Shown here in pieces: positions 56,465 to 64,000 of a stretch of 64,000 nt of DNA (positions are counted from its first letter, which is position 1; each line of letters starts with the position of its first letter). The translations under genes were made by a program, and so were the position numbers. Source of the DNA: Geosiphon pyriformis (lineage: Eukaryota; Glomeromycota; Glomeromycetes; Archaeosporales; Geosiphonaceae); the NCBI GenBank assembly GCA_016748015.1, contig JAAOMT010000514.1, positions 150,282 through 214,281 of the forward strand. The letters are read 5' to 3'. Under the pieces are notes generated by a model. The model saw only the letters and a program-made list of their open reading frames with translations. It ran no database searches and had not been told where the DNA came from.

Positions 56465-59400
56465 TATGCTTTATAAGTAAGATTCAAATGCTACTTAGTA
56501 CTATATATTATACAAGTAATCAAAACTAGGTGTGAATCATGCTTTTTCTATACATGACCAGCTACTTGAACCAATTAAAACAATATTAAACAGCTATGTG
56601 AACTAAAATCATGTTACTAACATCTGAAAAAAATAAACAAGATCTACAAAAACCAAAATGAATACCAAATGTCTTAGCAATTTTAAGCAACTTGACAACA
56701 CCAGCAGAAAACCCTGAAGAAAGTCCAAAAATTGAAACAAAAGCTGAATTATCAAGTAAAATCAGTCTGTTTTTTTCTATAAAAGCATAATGCTTAGCAT
56801 AGACCAACCAAATATTATTCCTAAAAGTGAGACAAAAAGCATGTAAAAATTTCACAATCTTCTGACTTGTAACTTTGTAATCATAAAAAACAGAAACAGC
56901 TACTTAGAACCAACCCTCAAAAACAAAACTCTTACAAAAAGCTGTATATACAGAAACATCAAAAGCACAAAATAACAAAAACTGAAACACATAAGAAGAA
57001 GAATGAGGAAGGTCAGAAAGTATTCTCCAATAAGTTGTATAAGTATTCAACAATTGACAACAGACAAAACCATCAACTTTGCAAGAAAACACATAATCCA
57101 AAATTTCAACATTATCACAGTACAAACACAACACAATAGAATAGCATCTGTTGTATAAGTGCTTCCAAACAACAATAAGCAGTCAATAATATAAAGCCTT
57201 TATAAAATAAGTGCATATGCTGGCAGAAAATTTACTTGTAAAACTCACAGCCATATGCAAATCAGGATACCACACCAAAAAAAAACTGAGCCAGTCAATA
57301 TTTGAAAGCAAATTACTTGTTAGAACTTTAGAACCAGAACCAAAACTAACTTTTTAGCATATATGATAAACAGATCTAAAAATATTATGAACAAAATATC
57401 TAGAGTTATCAGAAACAATATTACCACCAGTTACAATACAGTATTTACTTAAACAGAGGAGAGGAAGATACCAATCAGAAAAAAAAGTGGTAGCAGTAAG
57501 AGCATTAGCATGTTCATTCTCTAAAACACCTGAGTAATCTTTTATTTTGTATCATTTGACTTTCAAATTTTTGTTATGAATAATGTCTATAATGTGCTAA
57601 TGTTTTACCCAACACTTATTACAAAAATCTGGACACACCAAATACAATTCCAACTTGCATGCATTCAAAGTAGCCTGACTATTAGAAAACAAGCAAACTG
57701 AGCTAAAAGGAAGAACACACTCAAAAGTCAATGCAATAGCTTATAACTTCATTAAAGTAGAAAATATCAAACCAAAAACCCCAACACTCAAATCCAAATC
57801 AATATTATCAAAGAAGACTACAGTGCCAGCTCTTTTGTTAATAATGCCTAAGCCTTTCAAAGATCTATCTATGTAGACAAACAAATTACTAGTATTAACA
57901 CAAAACAATTGACTACCAACTAATTTAAACTTACAAGACTTAAGCATATTTAAAGAATCAATACTACTCTTAGAAAAAGAAAGATGAACAGAAAAAAAAA
58001 CTGTGTTATTGAAAAAGACAACAGAAAGATTGAACCAGTCAAGAACAGGGCTGTGAGAGTTCAATCTTTTCTACTGTTTGAAAGTTTTCTAATCAAAAAT
58101 ATTACCATGACAATTACAAAGCTAATTCATGAAAACAATGCCATAACATCAGAGTAAAAAAAGAAACTTGAAAAATTTAGATTCACCAAAAACAGTTGAC
58201 ATAAACACTTCATTCCAAAAATGAAAAAAATTGTTCATAGGACCACTCAGAAACAGATTGTAATCAAGAAAAATACAGACCACTTTTGCCAAAAAGTTAT
58301 TAGAAAGATTAATTTGAGTACAAACCAGAGAACTCAAGGAATAAATAGGGCACCAACACAAAATTTGTAAGTTATAAGACTTGTGAGAAAACAAATGATC
58401 CAAAATTCCATCAGAGTTTACAAAACTCACAAGTGACACCAATTTACCCTTAGATTGAATCTGCTTAAAAGTCTTCAAACCATAAAAAAAAGGGTAATGA
58501 ATTGTATTACTTGGAAAATCAAGAGACAGACCAGATTTTAATTTCAGGTCTTTATGGATCAAGACATCCTACTTATTATACACACCAATAGGAATAAAGC
58601 TAAACTGCATTTTGTAGCTAACAATAAGATGAAAAATAGCTAACACTAAATATAAAAACTGCTTATTTGAGATGGCCTTCTTTAGCACTAAGTTGGTGAA
58701 AAAATAAACATTGAAATGCATCTTGGCCAAGCTAGGCTTCAAGAGACTTTTAATTGACAGAAAAATATCCAGATATTAATAAAATTCCCCTTTTTTGGCA
58801 ATAAAAATAGGCAAGCCATTGATAAACAAAGTAGAATTAACAACTCTATAATTAATAGGAATGACCACAGTTTTGTCAGTATTAATGGAGATGTCATTAA
58901 TCCAAAGAATTTACTGGCAATATTGAGAATATGTTGAATAGCATTTTAACTGCTACCAACCCAAATTGTATCATTGACAAAAGCTCTAGCATTAAAAAAA
59001 GAAGACAACCCAGATCTAGATTCTGTGCAACCATTTTTTGAAATAAAATAAGAATTCAACTTATACTCATATATACTTTCCTGTCTCTTGATTTCACAAA
59101 AAAAAAGATCATAAAATATGCACTAGAGAAGAGATAAGAAGACCTCTCATTAATTTAAACCATTATGTACATAATACTCACCTGTCAAACTGAAGTTAAT
59201 CATAACTCTATTGATGCAATCACCATAAATACTACCAAAAAAATAAATGAACTTGCAATGGTGCAAATTATTTATAGTTATCAAACAATTTATATAATTT
59301 TAAATTGTATCTAGTCTTCCAATTTTAATAATATTAAAAAACTAAACCATAAATATGATAGATTAAATTCTTTTTTTTCATATTTATGATTTAATTTTTT

Positions 59401-62400
59401 GAATTATATTATAATTTATAAAATTATTAAAGTTTAAAATTAGTCACTTTTATTATTAATCTTTAATTTTCAGATGGTGATCAATCAGATTTTAGTCAAT
59501 TAACAATTATTAAAGTCATATTACTACATGATAAATCATCAAAGTATTATCATTTTCAGAAAGGCTTTTAATTAATATTAATCTAATCTTTAGATGATTA
59601 CTTTTTTATAAAGATATAATATCTCTTGGTTTATATGTCTTTTGTTAGTAATACAGTACTATTAACCATGAATATTTTATTCACATCACCATCATATTTG
59701 GTTGTTATTATTGGAACAAAAACCCAAATATCAATATTGTTTACATCAAGCATCAAAGAAATTATAAAAGTACTATGAGCAATTGTCAGAGAATTTGGAA
59801 ATGTTATTTGCACTCTATTTGTAACTTTGCATTACTATAATATGAATACTTACTTTGAATTTACAAATAACTTTTTAATAACTATAACGTTGCATTTCAA
59901 AGAATTGCTTGAATCTAAAAAATATACAAAATCTCCTGTAATAAAAATTTTTGGTTAAATTTAATATTTGAATGATGAATTATACCAAAGAGAAATATAA
60001 TAACTAAAATACCTATTGTGTATTTAACTGAATTATGATCTAGTTTTAGAATTGGTTTTTTAGGCTGTAAAAAAAATTTCGATTGTTGAATATTTCAACA
60101 ACTTATTAAAATGTAATATATAATAGCTTATTACAATAATTAAGAAACTTATATCAATTGGTGTTAATTTAGGGGAATTAAATTGGAATTGAAAGATCTT
60201 TGGCTTTACCTTGATTAAGAGAACTGAAGTTGTTTTAAAGCCCATAACCTTGAATAGCTTTTTTTTGTTAGTATTATACATTTTCTAATGAATTTATTTT
60301 GATGCAAAAAATGTATAAAACATATTAATTCAAGTAGATAAAACCCAAATTTTTTGTAAAAGTCTAATAAACTTTTTACTTATAAATAATATATTAAAAA
60401 CACATGTATATTAACCAATAAAATTTAATTATATAAATAAAAACATGTGAAAATCATCATTTAAAATTTCAAATTAATCTATATTTTTGATGATTATAAA
60501 TAGTTTGCACCATACATATTTTAATCCTAATCAAACTTTTCTTAAGATGCTCCCAATTAACAGAGTTATAAGTTTTTTGCATGTCTTATAAAACCAGCCA
60601 GAGTTTACAGTTCTTTTCCAAAGCATTCTTTATTATAAAGCCAATTGCAAAAATGAGAAATTACATAATCATATTTTTTAAAACTGAAAAATTGTCTTTA
60701 TGAAGAACATCAAAGATGTTGTACATCAATGAAATCCTATCAAACAAAATTTTGAAAAGAATTTTACAAGCTGTTTTAATCAAAGCAATAAGACAAATAT
60801 TCATGAAAACACTTTCTTATTCATATGATTTAGAGATCATTAAGACTCAAGCCTCTTTTTAAGAACTAAACACTAATTTGTAAAACAAACAAGTATTCAA
60901 AAGCACAAAAAGCATGTCTAAGACTAATTTGTTGCAATATTTCTAAAGCTTATTTGAGATACTAGAAAAACTAGCAGTTTTGCCATTGGGCAAATCAAAA
61001 ATCACACAAAACAATTCATCAAAGCCAACTAAACACATCACATCTGAAAAAGCATTATCAAAAACATATTTCAATAGCTGATATTAACAAAACCAATCAC
61101 CAAAGATGTCAGAAACCACTAGATGTTTCTTAGTCTATTCTTCCATAATTACATTTATCTTGGTCTTAACCAGATTAGGTTTCAGAATTAATTTATTATT
61201 AACAACTAGATGATTCAATTCTATCTTACAAAAAAGACATTTTAATATACTTTTGATAATGTGATCTTTATCAAAAGTAAAACTTTCCATCTGCCTATTA
61301 ATAGCAAACTTAATACTTAACTCCTTAGCTTTTAAAGATTTAGCAAGCTTGAAACCACAATAAAACTTTCTTATGCCAAAAAGATCAAATCTCACATGAT
61401 CTAAACTCATACCAGACTCCAATAAAATTTGAATAGTCAAAGTCTTATCAAAGTTTAAAAGTATCCAGCTGCTTATCAAAGACACAAACCTATTATTGCT
61501 CTTTTTACAAGAAGTCTTAACAATCCTTGAAATTAGAATTTTTAATTTGTGAAATTTAGATGAGTTCTTGGTAAAGATACTATCAAAGTTCTTAAACCAT
61601 TTTTTCTTAAATATTTCTTCAGCCAAAAAAATCATCACTTTGTGAACAACATCTTATATAACATCCAGATCTGAGAATTTATTAGAAGAGATAAACTTAT
61701 CAGAAAACAAAACTGTATTTGCCACTATAGCATTTTTAAAATTAGCTTATTTTGTTTTATTAGTATTTTTAATATCAAACTTTCAACAATTTTTATTAGT
61801 TTGTTTGTGCAAAAGATTCAAATGTATATTCAACAAGCCACTTAAACCAACAGAAACAGAAATAACTTGGTAATTCAAATTAAAGTAATCACTAATATTC
61901 TTAACCTCATGATTTATTATTGCATTAACCAAATTCAAAGAGATAAACACATAATTAATTATTCTGAATATGCATCTGAAGTTCTCTCATATAGGCATTC
62001 TTGTAAACAAACTTCCAACCAATGAATTGACCAGCCCCAAATCAAGACACCTCTTGAAACTGGCACACTTACAGAAACTATCCTTATTGAAATTACTACC
62101 AAGAATGACAAAAAAAAACTTATTTACAGTCTTTACAACTAGAAAATTGATTTTACCAGCTTGAAAAAACCAAACCACTGAGAAGGCACCAACATAAAGC
62201 CCCAAAATCAAAACAGAAAGTTTATTTTTAAAAAGTAACTTAATGGAGAGGAGCTGACCAGACATTTCAGAAACCTTACACATATGTCTTACCAAAAAAG
62301 AATTCATGACAATTACAATACTAGCACCCAAATACCCAAAATCTAAACCAGAAGTAAACACCTAAACACCATCAAATTTGTTGACAATTTATGAACAAAC

Positions 62401-63097
62401 TTTTCCTTTTAGTTTTGTTTTTGTGAAAATAGAAATCAAATTGTTTATGTCTTTGTGCCAATGAATAATATTATCCTGTTTTATAGGATTGTTCATTCTC
62501 TTAACATTGCATGTGGCAATCTTCCACACAAACTACTTATTAAGAAAGAAGTTAAGAAAGCATACTATCAGCCAAAACCAAACTATCAAAGTATGTCAAC
62601 AAGTACAGCACTAAAGCAGAAAGATTTTTTAATATATTTTCCAATTTAATCACTTTAAGAGAGGCAGACAAGCCCAAAACTGCAGCAGTCTTATCACTAG
62701 TGGTCTTATCCAAAAACTCTCCTATTACTATATCACTTATTTGATCTTGTAATAAGAGAGTTATTAACAGTTAACATCCAGAGTTAGACTGAAGAACTGC
62801 TAATATAAGTAACTCCAATCTCTTAGCCAACTTATTAATTTGTTTTACAAAGTTAGAAAAACTGCTTTCAATGTTAACCAAATGTAATTTTAACTTATTA
62901 ACAGCAGGCAAGAGAAGTTTTACCACCAAAAAGGAACCAGAATTAGCTGAACTATTGCATAGAAAAAGAAAAAAGAAAAAAGTTCCATTAATAATTTTTG
63001 TTCAAAAAGCACTACCAAAAGAAATAGGGCAAGCAATTAGTGCTGATCATTTGGCATAGATAAATACCAGCCTGCTTTTATTTTTCTTAGATAGCAT
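56465..63097 (-). mobile_element. Second LINE copy, strongly decayed, 5' end cut by an LTR
   Basis: It is colinear with the full LINE at 31,412-38,186 from the 3' UTR to ORF1. The zinc-finger end lies at 56,586-57,134, RNase H at 57,741-58,064, RT at 58,149-59,259 and 60,512-61,638, endonuclease at 61,740-62,520, and part of ORF1 to 63,097. It is much more AT-rich and full of stops. A 1.25 kb element interrupts the RT region. The RT box reads FVNDTIW (first Asp lost) and the RNase H strand LFSNSQA. A deletion removed the ORF1/ORF2 border near 62,530. Confidence 0.9.
59260..60511. mobile_element. 1.25 kb element with terminal inverted repeats, no transposase seen
   Basis: The ends GGTGCAAATTATTTATAGTTA and, in reverse complement, GGTGCAAACTATTTATAATCA match over about 26 bases. 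Homology to the other LINE stops at one end and resumes at the other, so this is an insertion. The flanks show only a 2-base AT repeat. Two minus-strand frames of 60 and 73 codons (59,631-59,813 and 60,060-60,281) show no known domain. It resembles a non-autonomous DNA transposon. Superfamily not assigned. Confidence 0.8.
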
Positions 63098-63874
63098 TAT
63101 TACTCATAGAATATAGGAAGTATATTAACATATAAATTAGCCAATCAGAAGAAAACGTAGTAAATGTGGAATTCCAGGATTTCTCTTAGATGAATTGCAG
63201 GATTTCAGAAATTTCAGAATTTTCATATGAAGAATTGCAGGATTCCAGAATTCCAGAATTCCAGAATTTCTCTCAAAGAAATTGCAGGATTTCAGAAATT
63301 CTAGAGAATTAAAGAATTCAAAGAATCTCATATAACATAAATTATATATATATAGCAAGAGTGTTAAAAACAGAAAAAGCAATTTCTGGAGAATTCAATA
63401 GAGTTTTATTAATTTAGAACAATTCCCTTTCTTCTCTATTTATTAACTCTTATTTTAAGAATAGTTGCTATCAACCGAAATAGAATTATATAAATAAAAG
63501 ATCTCTCCAATTCTTCAAATTCATGTTATTGTCATTTGTTTAAAAATATAATCACTCTTCTATTTATTAACACTTCATGTTAATAAAATTCAACACTTAA
63601 CCACACTGGAACAATAGCTCTTAATTATGACTATTGACAGGATACTAACTTGAATTGCCTTGGCTTATTTTTTATTTTTTATTTTTTATTTCTTTTATTT
63701 TTATTTCTTTTCTTTTGTTGTTATTTACTAATTGAGTAAAGAATTAAGTGCTGAAGTTACAGACATTATAGAGACTGGTAAAAGACCTGTGAAACAAGGG
63801 TAGAACACTCATAGATTTAAGGATAGCTTACCAGAAGGATTACCGGCCACCATGCTGAGAAAAAAATTTGATGG
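63098..63874 (+). repeat. Family-B LTR, truncated on the right
   Basis: The start is a TGTTACTCATAG with G-to-A change (TATTACTCATAG), followed by the AATATAGGAAGTATATTA block. The GAATTCC array (63,170-63,310), the TATATATAG box (about 63,350), the AACACTTCATGTTAATAA block (63,570) and the pyrimidine block (63,665-63,715) are all present. It is cut by a minus-strand LTR at 63,875. It lies in the LINE ORF1 region. Confidence 0.85.
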
Positions 63875-64000
63875 TGTTACAGATGATTATTTGGGGTCTC
63901 AAGTCAAATAACAAATCCATAACTTGGTGCTTGATTGGTATTCTGGTATTGATATCTGAAAATGTGGTTTATCTAAAGGTTTTGTTGTTGAGTTTTTTGT
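63875..64000 (-). repeat. Family-B LTR, minus strand, continuing past the window
   Basis: It begins TGTTACAGATGATTATTTGG, the reverse complement of a family-B LTR end, and includes AATAACAAATCCATAACTTG. Orientation is opposite to the LTR on its left. The rest lies outside the window. Confidence 0.85.

Overview
The window looks like nuclear DNA of an arbuscular mycorrhizal fungus (Glomeromycotina, most likely Rhizophagus or a close relative). The reasons are the very AT-rich intergenic sequence, intron-rich fungal genes with short GT-AG introns, LINEs with a C-terminal zinc-finger block, and a P-loop NTPase pseudogene of a type I associate with this group. The assignment is inference. The element and gene structures below are read from the sequence.

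Layout. (1) 1-20,000 is a nest of Ty3/gypsy LTR retrotransposons. A nearly complete element (family A, 1-9190) is followed by a LINE fragment, two LTRs, and three 5'-anchored partial elements of a related family B at 11,522, 14,877 and 19,064. (2) 20,000-31,400 is an AT-rich graveyard. It holds decayed LINE pieces, tandem repeats, a P-loop NTPase pseudogene cut by a minus-strand family-B element, and a minus-strand family-A LTR. (3) 31,412-38,186 is one full-length LINE on the minus strand with target-site duplications. (4) 40,000-54,300 is a host gene island: TIM21 (-), SDH4 (+), PER1 (-), a MULE-derived transposon, an FAD-linked oxidase (+), a sororin-like gene (+) and a four-RRM Nrd1-like gene (-). 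(5) 54,600-64,000 is AT-rich desert, then a second, strongly decayed LINE (-) interrupted by a 1.25 kb terminal-inverted-repeat element, then two head-on family-B LTRs.

The host genes are intact across many introns, while every transposon reading frame is broken. Most of the breaks fit C-to-T or G-to-A change: TGG to TGA/TAG, CGA to TGA, CAA/CAG to TAA/TAG, and Asp to Asn in the LINE reverse-transcriptase active sites. Comparison of the three gypsy copies shows two such changes at homologous tryptophan codons. This points to methylcytosine deamination or a RIP-like process acting on repeats.

The most interesting system is the gypsy superfamily itself. Its pol carries a cysteine-rich module and a dUTPase between protease and reverse transcriptase. 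A third ORF follows integrase in the position of a retroviral env and recurs in families A and B. Gag begins without any ATG, at a conserved AGTGG motif in four copies.
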